Below, one piece after another: positions 45,125 through 53,245 of a DNA stretch of 64,000 bases. Position 1 is the stretch's first letter, and every line of letters starts with the position of its first letter. This stretch comes from Paenibacillus fonticola DSM 21315. GTDB taxonomy: Bacteria; Bacillota; Bacilli; Paenibacillales; Paenibacillaceae. The notes below the pieces were generated by a model. That model did no database searches. It saw only the letters and a list, made by a program, of their open reading frames with translations, and had not been told where the DNA came from. The stretch lies in the NCBI RefSeq assembly GCF_000381905.1, contig NZ_KB907256.1, forward strand, positions 62,001 to 126,000, read 5' to 3'. The position numbers were made by a program, and so were the translations under genes.

Positions 45125-46042
45125 ATGAAGACGGTCACTGTTCAAAAACTTAAGGAAGCCTTCCATTTGGAAGTGCTTGCAGGAGACAGCCATATGGACC
45201 GCGTGATTACCCGTCCACGGACGCATAGACCTGGGCTGGAGTTTGTCGGGTATTTTGATTTTTTTCCTATGAATCGGGTTCAGGTGCTCGGCCGCAAGGA
45301 AATTAACTATTTGTTGACCTTATCCGTAGAGGAACGCAAGCTGCATATCGGCAACGTCGTCAAATATCACCCGCCATGCTTCATTGTGACGTCGGGGCAG
45401 CAGGAGATTCCTTATCTAATTTTGTTCTGCGAGCAGGAAGGTATCCCGCTGCTGCGGACAACGGAGACGACGACGGAATTTATCGCTAGGCTGGACAGCT
45501 ATTTGATTAAAGCACTCGCGCCTGAAATATCGATCCATGGCGTATGCGTGAATGTATCGGGCATAGGCGTTCTTCTTCGGGGGAAGTCGGGGATTGGCAA
45601 GAGCGAGACAGCGCATACGCTCATTCGAAGAGGCCACCGGTTCGTGGCCGACGATATTGTGGTGCTTAAGAAGCTTGGTCCTGCAACCCTTCTCGGGACA
45701 CATAATGAGACTACGCGTGAATTTCTCGCGCTGCGCAGCGTTGGCCTGATTAATGTTGTACGACAATACGGGCGCAGGGCCTTCCAAGAGGAGACGCGAA
45801 TCGTACTTGACATCGAGCTGGCCCCGTGGCAGGAGAACTCCCTAAACAATGAGCTGGAAGTAGAACCTCAGTTCACGGAATATCTAGGCGTTAAAATCCC
45901 GCATATTGAAGTCCAGCTGCAACCGGGACGTGACGTCGCTGGTCTGATCGAGGCTGCAGCGAACAATTGGTACCTTAAGCAGCTTGGCTACAGCGCTGCC
46001 GAAGAGTTCATGAAGCGGATTCAAGACGAGATGCAGCAGTGA
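45125..46042 (+). CDS. hprK: HPr kinase/phosphorylase homologue with altered C-terminal signature
   Basis: A 305-residue protein with the two-domain layout of HprK, which phosphorylates Ser46 of HPr/Crh in carbon catabolite control. The active region is well kept: SIHGVCVNVSGIGVLL, the P-loop RGKSGIGKSETAHTLIRRG (152-170) and HRFVADD. The second HprK signature, normally IRGLGIINVMTLFGAGAVR-like, is altered to RSVGLINVVRQYGRRAF. The usual hprK neighbour lgt is absent, so this is probably a second copy, though only one is in view. AGGAGG precedes the ATG. It may have altered phosphorylase activity or another target; that is inference. Confidence 0.8.
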   Translation: MKTVTVQKLKEAFHLEVLAGDSHMDRVITRPRTHRPGLEFVGYFDFFPMNRVQVLGRKEINYLLTLSVEERKLHIGNVVKYHPPCFIVTSGQQEIPYLILFCEQEGIPLLRTTETTTEFIARLDSYLIKALAPEISIHGVCVNVSGIGVLLRGKSGIGKSETAHTLIRRGHRFVADDIVVLKKLGPATLLGTHNETTREFLALRSVGLINVVRQYGRRAFQEETRIVLDIELAPWQENSLNNELEVEPQFTEYLGVKIPHIEVQLQPGRDVAGLIEAAANNWYLKQLGYSAAEEFMKRIQDEMQQ

Positions 46043-46095
46043 TTCGGAACTTTTGAAACGGGAGATAACAAATAGAGAATAAGCTAGAGCTAGAG

Positions 46096-46128
46096 TCCCT
46101 CTTTATAAGGAGGGATTTTATTTTATTT
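46096..46128 (+). terminator. Terminator after the HPr kinase gene
   Basis: TCCCTC and GAGGGA flank an 8-nt loop, followed by TTTTATTTTATTTT. Confidence 0.8.
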
Positions 46129-46184
46129 TGTCGAATTATGCAGAATTGCGTAGAAGAACATCATGAGTTTAAGGGGAGATCGTC

Positions 46185-47651
46185 GTGGGGAAAAGTCGTT
46201 GGTTGTTAAAAATAGCTGGTGTCGTCGGCATTACGGCAGCTGTATGGATTGGAGTGACTAAGGGGATTGCGGCCGCTTCGCCGATGTTTACGGATGTGCC
46301 TGGCTCGCATTGGGCGTATGAAAAAATAATGTGGTCGAAGGATCAGGGGATAGCGAGTGGTTATCCAGATGGATCATTTAAGCCCTCCAAGTCAGTTACC
46401 GAGGCTGAATTTTTAGTCATGCTTCTGCGTACATATCCTGAACTGCAAGTAGAAGATACAAAGGCTGATGAAATATGGTATACGCCTTACTATAGGTTGG
46501 CAAAAGAGTTGAATTTACAAGTAAACCAGCAGCCCCATGAGTTGATCACACGCGGGCATGCAGCGCAATTGATGACGGGGACGATGGGGAAAGCCTTAAC
46601 GGTAACGGAAGCCGTCCAATTCATGTTAGACGAGGGTTTGGCTGAAGGCAAAAATGGATCGGGCGTCGAGGGATTTGCTCCGAAAGATACTTTAACTCGT
46701 GCGGAAGCGCAGACCTTCTTCTATCGTTTGCAACAGGGAGGACGGATAGAAGACGCTCCTGCTAAGGAGGAGGAGGAAAACGTCGTAACTGGGCAGGAGG
46801 AGGATAAAACTCAGCAGGAAGGCCAAGCACCATCCGCTATGGAGCTTCTAGGCGTCCAAATCGGTGATTCCGAGGCTGACGTCATTGCTGCACTAGGACA
46901 GCCGAATCGTAAAGATAAAATAAGCAGTGACATGACATGGTACATTTATAACCGGGATTTAAAAAATTATGCCCAAATCGGAATAATGAATCAAGAGGTC
47001 GCTGCCTTATTTTCTAATGGGACAGGCTGGCGATTTGGCGGCGATAATAAGGCGAATGGACTTATCAATTTGAAATCTAGAGCGGGAAAATTATGGGAAG
47101 AAAGCACAGGTCACTCGAATAATGTTCTCTACTATCAAATGAATGATATTCAAATAACGCTGTTCACGGATAATCATGAGAATGACCGAGTTGATGGCGT
47201 ATTTGTAACCAATAACAGCGATTTCGATTATGTCTACCGTATAAACGTTACCGAGGATACATTAAAGGCCTATGAGCTTCAAGTGCTCGATTTGACGAAT
47301 AGCTTCCGTGTAAATAAAGGCCTGAAGCCTCTAATCTGGAATGAGAAGGCTGCTGTTGCCGCTCGCCTGCATAGCGAGGATATGGGGGTACGGGACTTTT
47401 TTGCCCATAGAAATCCTGATGGCAAGTCAGTTGGTGACCGAATGGCCGCTCAAGGCTTAACCAAATTTAAGGCAATAGGCGAAAATATTGCAGCTGGCCA
47501 TACGAGTGCAATCGATGCCCACTACGGTTGGCTAAATTCGCTCGGGCATCGGAATAATATGTTGACTAGTGATTATACAGCGCTTGGAGTTGGAGTTAAG
47601 TTTATAAATGATGTTCCATTTTACACTCAAAACTTCTACACTGCGCGGTAA
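46185..47651 (+). CDS. SLH-domain protein with C-terminal CAP (SCP-like) domain
   Basis: Secreted protein of 488 residues. After a signal peptide come two SLH-like repeats (FTDVPGSHWAYEKIMWSKDQ and GYPDGSFKPSKSVTEAEFL; a weaker one at FMLDEGLAEG), an acidic linker (about 185-215), a CAP-associated N-terminal domain starting LLGVQIGDSEADVIAALG, and a CAP domain with LTNSFRVNKGLKPLIWNEKA, HSEDMGVRDFFAHRNPDG, IGENIAAGH and SLGHRNNML. SLH repeats bind pyruvylated cell-wall polymer. YkwD-type CAP proteins appear in spore-formers as wall-associated factors. The start is GTG with AAGGGGAG upstream. Confidence 0.9.
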   Translation: MGKSRWLLKIAGVVGITAAVWIGVTKGIAAASPMFTDVPGSHWAYEKIMWSKDQGIASGYPDGSFKPSKSVTEAEFLVMLLRTYPELQVEDTKADEIWYTPYYRLAKELNLQVNQQPHELITRGHAAQLMTGTMGKALTVTEAVQFMLDEGLAEGKNGSGVEGFAPKDTLTRAEAQTFFYRLQQGGRIEDAPAKEEEENVVTGQEEDKTQQEGQAPSAMELLGVQIGDSEADVIAALGQPNRKDKISSDMTWYIYNRDLKNYAQIGIMNQEVAALFSNGTGWRFGGDNKANGLINLKSRAGKLWEESTGHSNNVLYYQMNDIQITLFTDNHENDRVDGVFVTNNSDFDYVYRINVTEDTLKAYELQVLDLTNSFRVNKGLKPLIWNEKAAVAARLHSEDMGVRDFFAHRNPDGKSVGDRMAAQGLTKFKAIGENIAAGHTSAIDAHYGWLNSLGHRNNMLTSDYTALGVGVKFINDVPFYTQNFYTAR

Positions 47652-47746
47652 TGATGTTAGCTTATTCACCCATGCATAATTTACAGCCGAGTTTCCAATA
47701 CTATGGTTTATAATTATGACCTCGATGGTGAAGGGATGGTAGACCA

Positions 47747-48028
47747 TTGGCTAAGCATTCAGACACTAGCTGGAAACAGGATCACCCAAGCACGTTGTTG
47801 AGCAACTCTGTTCAAAAGGCGGATCGTGCGGTGAAGCAAGCGATGTCGCATCCAGAGGGGACAACGGTTGAGCATGCTTCTAATTCAATATCCCACGCAG
47901 AAAATGCACTCTTCAATGCAGAGCAGCACAATGAACACATGGACACCGTTGAGCAATATAAAGAAAGATTAGAGCTGGCAAAGGAGCATCTGCAAGAAGT
48001 GCAGGAAATCGTTGAAGATCAAGGCTAG
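47747..48028 (+). CDS. Small hydrophilic helical protein
   Basis: A 93-residue protein with a predicted coiled-coil character (KERLELAKEHLQEVQEIVED) and many His, Glu and Gln. It is probably translated from TTG 47747, with GAAGGGATGG 10 nt upstream. Family not recognised, and function unknown. It lies alone between the SLH-CAP gene and a terminator. Confidence 0.6.
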   Translation: MAKHSDTSWKQDHPSTLLSNSVQKADRAVKQAMSHPEGTTVEHASNSISHAENALFNAEQHNEHMDTVEQYKERLELAKEHLQEVQEIVEDQG

Positions 48029-48044
48029 TTACTTATATGAGACT

Positions 48045-48085
48045 ATAACCCCCGCAGGTTTTAATACCTTACGGGGGTTATTTTA
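48045..48085. terminator. Bidirectional terminator
   Basis: ATAACCCCCG and CGGGGGTTAT form a 10-bp stem with TTTTA on the right side. It serves the small plus-strand gene and lies at the end of the minus-strand CotS pseudogene. Confidence 0.8.
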
Positions 48086-48966
48086 CTGCTCGGGTCCTGA
48101 TTGGCCCATTCATCTAATACAACCATCCCCTTTAATCGCGGAAGCCAGGTTTGTTCCATAATATCCAGCATGTTTCGGCTTCTTGGGCGATCAGGGAACC
48201 GGGCGGCATGCCAAGCTTCCCGAGGCAAGCGGTACAAGGCAGAGGTCAATTTTCGCTCGGCGTGGTTTAGCGGACGGAGTGCTTCGTACCCTTTTAACAA
48301 CGAATGCATGAAAACGGGATTAAAGTGAGTTGTGTTCATAAGGGTGGTCGCTAAGTCGACATATATAGACCCTAACTTCGAATGGTCCCAATCGATAATG
48401 AAAAGCTGGCCGTCATCGGCAATAATAACGTTATGTGTAGTAATATCGCTGTGTATCAAAGCGGGAGAGATCCTTTCCATCCTCAGTAGATTTGCCATCT
48501 CCGGGGTCTTTAATTCAGCCCAAGTCCGCTCCGAAAATTGGATACAGGCTTCTGCGAACCTTTCGAACCATCGGCGCGTCCAGAGATTCGTTTGGTTTGC
48601 TTGGCCATTCGACTGCGAAAGAGACGGTCCCGGTTTTTCCATAAGCGGATATGATCAAAAAAGGGGCTATTCAAGGAAAAGAAACAGCTGGAGGTAGTAT
48701 GCAAGGAGGCAAGAGCCCGGCCAAGCTTTTCGAAATCTTCTGTTTTCTGCAGTTGCTTTTATTTGGTCAATGGTACCTGAGCGAAGTAGTACACTACGAT
48801 AAAAAGGCTTCATCGCATAGGTTCCACTTTCCGTCTGTACGCGGAGGATGGCATTTTTCCGGTAAAAGGATGCAACCGGCTCCGATCTCATCGGAATCAG
48901 ACCGAAGCGGCGTACAATTTTGCGTATTCGTCTTTGGGAATAGGAATTATTATAGGAATTTGCCAT
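48061..48966 (-). pseudogene. CotS-type spore-coat kinase, broken
   Basis: Two frames on the minus strand carry the halves of a choline/aminoglycoside kinase-like protein of the CotS/YsxE group. The first (48966 to 48667) has FGLIPMRSEPVASFYRKNAI and GTYAMKPFY, the N-lobe. The second (48642 to 48061) has SPALIHSDITTHNVIIADDG and FIIDWDHSKLGSIYVDLAT, the catalytic and metal motifs of the C-lobe. The frames are offset and the connecting ~100-150 bp of sequence seem lost, so no whole kinase can be made. Spore coat kinase of a spore-former that has decayed here. Confidence 0.75.
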
Positions 48967-49058
48967 TGCATAGGCCCTCGTTTCATTTATTGCGTTTTAG
49001 CCAGGTTATTCATCGAGAGGGAGATATGCATGGCCTAGCGTCTACAAGCGATTAAATC

Positions 49059-49088
49059 TTGCAATTAATTTGACATCAAACTATAATG
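49059..49088 (+). promoter_or_regulatory. Promoter with embedded MarR operator
   Basis: TTGCAA (49059-49064), an 18-nt spacer and a perfect TATAAT (49083-49088) make a strong sigma-A promoter. The palindrome TTTGA-CA-TCAAA (49069-49080) occupies the spacer. Transcription should start at about 49094-49096, that is, at the ATG itself. Confidence 0.65.
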
Positions 49089-49093
49089 CAATT

Positions 49094-49516
49094 ATGGAAA
49101 CCAGAGACGTCATTTCATTAATTTCTAGAATTAGAGAGAAAGTTAATCGGTTTATTGTATCGGAGATGGCGAAGAATGGGATCGAAGGGATTGCCACTTC
49201 ACATGGCGATATCATCTATGCCCTGTTTAAGACGCCCAGACTGACGATGGCGGACATATCCAAAAAGATAAATAAGGACAAGTCTACAGTGACAGCACTT
49301 GTTGATAAGCTGGTCCGGCTTGGATATGTGACAAAGGAAAGGAATATGGAGGATACGAGGGTTGTTTATGTTGCTTTAACCGAGAAGGGGAAAGAGCTGG
49401 AGCCGATCTTTGAATCCATATCCCAACAATTGTTGGACGTGTTTTACTTGGACATTTCCGATAAAGAAAAAGAAGACCTGCTTCACGTTTTAAAAAGGAT
49501 TTACGGCAATTTCTAA
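49094..49516 (+). CDS. MarR family transcriptional regulator
   Basis: A 140-residue MarR repressor with a winged-HTH at about 50-110: TPRLTMADISKKINKDKSTV, ALVDKLVRLGYVTKERNME-type wing with DTRVVYVALTEKG. The start is ATG 49094; an upstream in-frame TTG (49070) falls inside the promoter. There is no ribosome site and the predicted transcript begins at the ATG, so it may be a leaderless mRNA. The next in-frame ATGs would remove helix 1. An alpha/beta hydrolase gene follows 56 bp downstream with a similar palindrome between, so the two are likely a regulated pair. Confidence 0.85.
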   Translation: METRDVISLISRIREKVNRFIVSEMAKNGIEGIATSHGDIIYALFKTPRLTMADISKKINKDKSTVTALVDKLVRLGYVTKERNMEDTRVVYVALTEKGKELEPIFESISQQLLDVFYLDISDKEKEDLLHVLKRIYGNF

Positions 49517-49534
49517 ATTTTTTTCAACAAATAG

Positions 49535-49546
49535 TTGGATATCAAA
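49535..49546. promoter_or_regulatory. Second MarR-like palindrome
   Basis: TTGGATATCAAA lies between marR and the hydrolase gene and shares TTxGAxATCAAAC with the promoter palindrome at 49069. A shared operator is plausible. Confidence 0.45.
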
Positions 49547-49572
49547 CCAAATGGGACGAGGAGGAGATTAGC

Positions 49573-50406
49573 ATGAGAGATTTCACGCTAGAATTGCCTG
49601 ATCATGTGGAGAAATACATTGGGGAGAACGATTTATATCTGGAGGTGTTTGAGGGGGGAAACCTCTCAAAGGCAGCGGAAAGCAGACCCCCATTGCTTTT
49701 TGTACACGGGGCTTTCACGGGCAGTTGGATGTGGAGCAAATACATTCCACACTTTGCCCGGGAAGGGTGGAAATGCTATGTCATGAACTTGAGAAGCCAC
49801 TACAAAAGCAGGCTCATGGACATGACCAAAATTACTTTTGAGGATTACTTGGGGGATATTAGAGAGATTATCAAAGAAGTTGTCGCGGAGTGTGGCGCAG
49901 CGCCGATCCTAATCGGATTTAGCATGGGGGGAATCTTGGGACAGAAATTAGCTGAGACCGTTGAGCTTGCCGGGCTGGTGCTGATCGATTCCGTTATAAG
50001 CCAAGAAGTTCACGAGATAGTGCCCTACGAACACTTAGAGCCTTTAACAACTGCCATCGTAATGCCGGCTCCAGTTCGTGAAGAGCAATCGAGTATAGAC
50101 GAATCTGCAGAAGACATTGCATTCCAAAGAAAATATCTGGCGATGGAGTCGTCCAAGGCATATAATGCTTTTGCTTTTTCGGATGAATCAAGGGGCATAT
50201 CCGTAGATAGCAGCGCCATTTCTTGCCCATGCTTGGTTATCAAGGCAGTGAGCTGTGATGATGACGATCGCCGGGGCAGAGTGACAGCAGCGCAGCTCCG
50301 TGCGGAATATAAAGAGCTCTGGAACACAACGCATACCGGCGTGCTTATAGGACAGAGGTATATGGAATCAGTAACAGCCATCATGGGCTGGTTAAAGCGA
50401 TTTTAA
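49573..50406 (+). CDS. Alpha/beta hydrolase
   Basis: Alpha/beta-fold hydrolase of 277 residues. The oxyanion HG is in LLFVHGAFTGSWMWSKYIP, the nucleophile elbow GFSMGG near 116 carries the Ser, and the acid and His would be in the last strands (VIKAVSCDDDD, and THTGVLIGQRYME). The final His is not clear. GAGGAGGAG precedes the ATG. MarR-controlled hydrolases usually detoxify esters, lactones or phenolics. Substrate unknown. Confidence 0.85.
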   Translation: MRDFTLELPDHVEKYIGENDLYLEVFEGGNLSKAAESRPPLLFVHGAFTGSWMWSKYIPHFAREGWKCYVMNLRSHYKSRLMDMTKITFEDYLGDIREIIKEVVAECGAAPILIGFSMGGILGQKLAETVELAGLVLIDSVISQEVHEIVPYEHLEPLTTAIVMPAPVREEQSSIDESAEDIAFQRKYLAMESSKAYNAFAFSDESRGISVDSSAISCPCLVIKAVSCDDDDRRGRVTAAQLRAEYKELWNTTHTGVLIGQRYMESVTAIMGWLKRF

Positions 50407-50514
50407 ATCAACATGATGAGTAAATAGGTACTTGTTATGGCCCAGTCCCAACTGGAGTACCAAAGTTTTTGAACAACATGAGGAGCGAAACGGGAGACTA
50501 ATAAATTAAGGAAT

Positions 50515-50542
50515 AAGGCGGCCTTCAGGGTCGCCTTTTTTG
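50515..50542 (+). terminator. Terminator after the hydrolase gene
   Basis: AAGGCG and CGCCTT pair around a short loop, followed by six T. Confidence 0.75.
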
Positions 50543-50649
50543 TGATAAGGAGATTTAATTGTTTATTTTTTAGTTCATATTCAGTTCATATAAGCTCTTT
50601 ATCATCCGAATGTATCCAGTAAATATACACGGAAAAGGGAGGATTCATA

Positions 50650-51681
50650 TTGAGTAATTATCAAGAAAAGAAGCCGATGGCAGCCGATGGGAATTGGGCC
50701 GTTGAAGCACAGGGACTGATTAAAACTTTTGGTGATAATCGTGCGGTTGATAAGGTAGATCTGAAAGTTCCCGCCGGTTCTATCTACGGTGTGCTCGGCC
50801 CAAATGGTGCCGGGAAGACGACGACAATCCGAATGCTGGCGACATTGCTGCGGCCGGATGAAGGTTCGGCACGGATCTTCGGATTTGATGTGGTGAAGGA
50901 GGCACAAATTGTCCGCCAATTAGTTGGGGTGACCGGTCAGTATGCCTCGGTCGATGAGGCGCTCAGTGCGACCGAGAATTTGCTCATCTTCTCGCAGTTA
51001 TTAGGGCTAAGCCGTGCGAAGGCGAAGCGAAAGGCAGCGGAGCTGTTAGAGGAATTTGGTCTAACGGAAGCCGCGAAGCGTCCCTTGAAAAATTTCTCAG
51101 GCGGCATGCGCCGCAGGCTGGATTTGGCGGCAAGCCTTATTGCACAGCCGCCGCTAATCTTTTTAGATGAACCGACTACGGGGCTGGATCCGCGAACACG
51201 CAATCAAATGTGGGAGACGATCCGCCGGCTGGTGAAGGAGGGATCAACTGTACTGTTAACTACGCAATATCTGCAAGAAGCAGATGAACTGGCTGACCGG
51301 ATCGCGGTTATCGATCATGGCCGTGTTGTTGCCGAGGGGACCGTAAATGAACTAAAAGCGTCAGTAGGCACCTCCTCCTTGCATTTGAGCATTCAAAATC
51401 CGCAAGACGTATGGGAGGCTCGTCAAACGGTTGATCGAATCCTGGAGGTTAGATCATCTGTCTCTTCGGAAGGGGGAAGAATTATTGCCCCGATGGGGGA
51501 TGCCGATCGGGTTACGGATCTGCTGATCGCCCTTCGCGAAGCGGGAATCCAATTAGCAGAGTTCAGCGTACAGAAGCCTACTTTAGATGAAGTCTTTTTG
51601 ACGATCACTGGTCAGGATAATAAAGAGAATGCAGCGATGGCTTCACATCCATTGCACAAAGAAAGCGAGGTAATGGTATGA
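50650..51681 (+). CDS. DrrA-type ABC exporter ATPase
   Basis: ABC ATPase of 343 residues in the daunorubicin-resistance group: Walker A GPNGAGKTTT near 55-64, QYASVDEALSATENL, signature NFSGGMRRRLDLAASL, Walker B LIFLDEPTTGLDPRTRNQMW and H-like TTQYLQEADELAD, where Q replaces the switch His, as in DrrA. The C-terminal extension of about 90 residues fits the family. The start is TTG with GGGAGG upstream. It overlaps the permease by 4 bp. The substrate is probably a hydrophobic drug or antibiotic. Confidence 0.92.
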   Translation: MSNYQEKKPMAADGNWAVEAQGLIKTFGDNRAVDKVDLKVPAGSIYGVLGPNGAGKTTTIRMLATLLRPDEGSARIFGFDVVKEAQIVRQLVGVTGQYASVDEALSATENLLIFSQLLGLSRAKAKRKAAELLEEFGLTEAAKRPLKNFSGGMRRRLDLAASLIAQPPLIFLDEPTTGLDPRTRNQMWETIRRLVKEGSTVLLTTQYLQEADELADRIAVIDHGRVVAEGTVNELKASVGTSSLHLSIQNPQDVWEARQTVDRILEVRSSVSSEGGRIIAPMGDADRVTDLLIALREAGIQLAEFSVQKPTLDEVFLTITGQDNKENAAMASHPLHKESEVMV

Positions 51682-52493
51682 AAAGTGCTTCAATAACTCC
51701 TGTTGCTGCACGGCAATTACGCAACAGAACCAGCTTCGGCCAATCAGTAAGAAATTCCTTAATCATGGCTTACCGGGGGCTGTTAAAGATTCGCCGCACC
51801 CCCGAGCAGTTGTTTGATGTAACGCTTCAGCCAATCATCTTCACCCTGATGTTCACTTACATTTTTGGCGGAGCGATTTCAGGAGACGTACAAAGCTATT
51901 TGCCGGTTATTATTCCCGGAATCCTGGTGCAGACTGTGATCACCACCTCGGTTGTCACTGGCGTTCAATTGCGTGAGGATATGGATAAAGGTGTATTCGA
52001 CCGATTCAAATCACTGCCTATTGCCCGAATTGCCCCGTTAGCGGGAGCTCTTTTGGCGGATACCATCCGGTATACAATTGCGACAGTGCTTACTTTTACT
52101 ATGGGCTATATTATGGGCTACCGACCTGAGGGAGGACTAGGGAGTGTTGCGGTTGCCGCACTTCTCGTCATTGCGTGTGCTTGGGCCATCAGTTGGATCT
52201 TTGCCTTCTTTGGCGTAATTGCGCGTACTGCATCAAGCGTTCAGGGAATTTCGATGATTGTGCTGTTCCCGCTCACCTTTGTCTCTAATGCTTTTGTGCC
52301 GGCTGAGACGATGCCTAATTGGCTGCAATGGTTTGTGAAGATTAACCCGATCTCGCACCTTGTCACGGCCATCAGGGAGCTTACCAACTCGGGAACCGTC
52401 GGTTCGGATTTGACGATCTCGCTCATTGGCGCCGCGGTTATTGTGGCCATCTTCGCACCGCTCACCGTGCGTGCCTATATGCGCCGGACTTAG
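51678..52493 (+). CDS. DrrB-type ABC-2 exporter permease
   Basis: A 271-residue membrane protein with six hydrophobic segments. The DrrB features are LLKIRRTPEQLFDVTLQPII near the N-terminus, and QLREDMDKGVFDRFKSLPIA, the loop that contacts the ATPase. It is translated by coupling with the ATPase gene (ATGA overlap). Together they form a drug exporter. The two-component system that follows on the same strand after 71 bp may control it. Confidence 0.9.
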   Translation: MKSASITPVAARQLRNRTSFGQSVRNSLIMAYRGLLKIRRTPEQLFDVTLQPIIFTLMFTYIFGGAISGDVQSYLPVIIPGILVQTVITTSVVTGVQLREDMDKGVFDRFKSLPIARIAPLAGALLADTIRYTIATVLTFTMGYIMGYRPEGGLGSVAVAALLVIACAWAISWIFAFFGVIARTASSVQGISMIVLFPLTFVSNAFVPAETMPNWLQWFVKINPISHLVTAIRELTNSGTVGSDLTISLIGAAVIVAIFAPLTVRAYMRRT

Positions 52494-52564
52494 TAGATAT
52501 GCTTTGACAGCGGATGCCAACCGGGGATACTCTTTATTTAAAAAATAATTGAGGAATGAATACA

Positions 52565-53245
52565 ATGACAACCATCTTAATTGTAGATGATGATCCTCAC
52601 ATCCGTGAATTAATTCGAGTTCTTCTTTCCAGAGAGGGCTTATCGATTGTTGAAGCAGCGGATGGAGAAGCCGCCTTATCCTTGCTCGAAAAGGACAAAA
52701 TAGATCTGATAATTCTGGATATTATGATGCCCAATATGGATGGCTGGACATTTTGCCGTGAAATACGAACCTACTATTCCAGTATACTCCCCATTTTAAT
52801 GTTAACGGCAAAAGGAGAGACCGCTCAGAAAGTCAAAGGGTTTGATCTCGGAACGGATGACTATATGGTCAAACCCTTTGCTGCAGCTGAGCTCGTTGCT
52901 CGGGTCAAAGCGCTGCTCAAGCGCCATAAAATTACCGTATCCAAGCAGATTGAAATCGGGGATGTCTTGATAGACCGTGCTTCCTATAGAATTTTTATTG
53001 GGAATCAGGAGCAGACCTTGCCGTTGAAAGAGTTTGAGCTGTTGTTCAAGCTGGCAACACACCCGCAGCGGACTTTTTCACGGGAACAATTGATTGAAGA
53101 TATTTGGGGATTTGACTACGAGGGGGATGAGCGAACGGTTGATGTCCACATCAAGCGTTTACGGCAACGTTTTGCTTACGAAGATTGCCCCTTTAAAATT
53201 ACAACAATCCGTGGACTCGGTTATCGTCTGGAGGTCACCCCTTGA
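52565..53245 (+). CDS. OmpR-family response regulator
   Basis: A 226-residue receiver-winged HTH protein. The receiver has DDDPHIRE acidic residues, phospho-Asp in LIILDIMMPNMDG (near 52), Thr in MLTAKGET, and Lys in VKPF. The winged HTH (about 130-226) has ERTVDVHIKRLRQRF and TTIRGLGYRLE. ATG 52565 is selected because GAGGA is well spaced from it but too close to ATG 52556. It overlaps the kinase gene (TTG 53242). Confidence 0.93.
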   Translation: MTTILIVDDDPHIRELIRVLLSREGLSIVEAADGEAALSLLEKDKIDLIILDIMMPNMDGWTFCREIRTYYSSILPILMLTAKGETAQKVKGFDLGTDDYMVKPFAAAELVARVKALLKRHKITVSKQIEIGDVLIDRASYRIFIGNQEQTLPLKEFELLFKLATHPQRTFSREQLIEDIWGFDYEGDERTVDVHIKRLRQRFAYEDCPFKITTIRGLGYRLEVTP

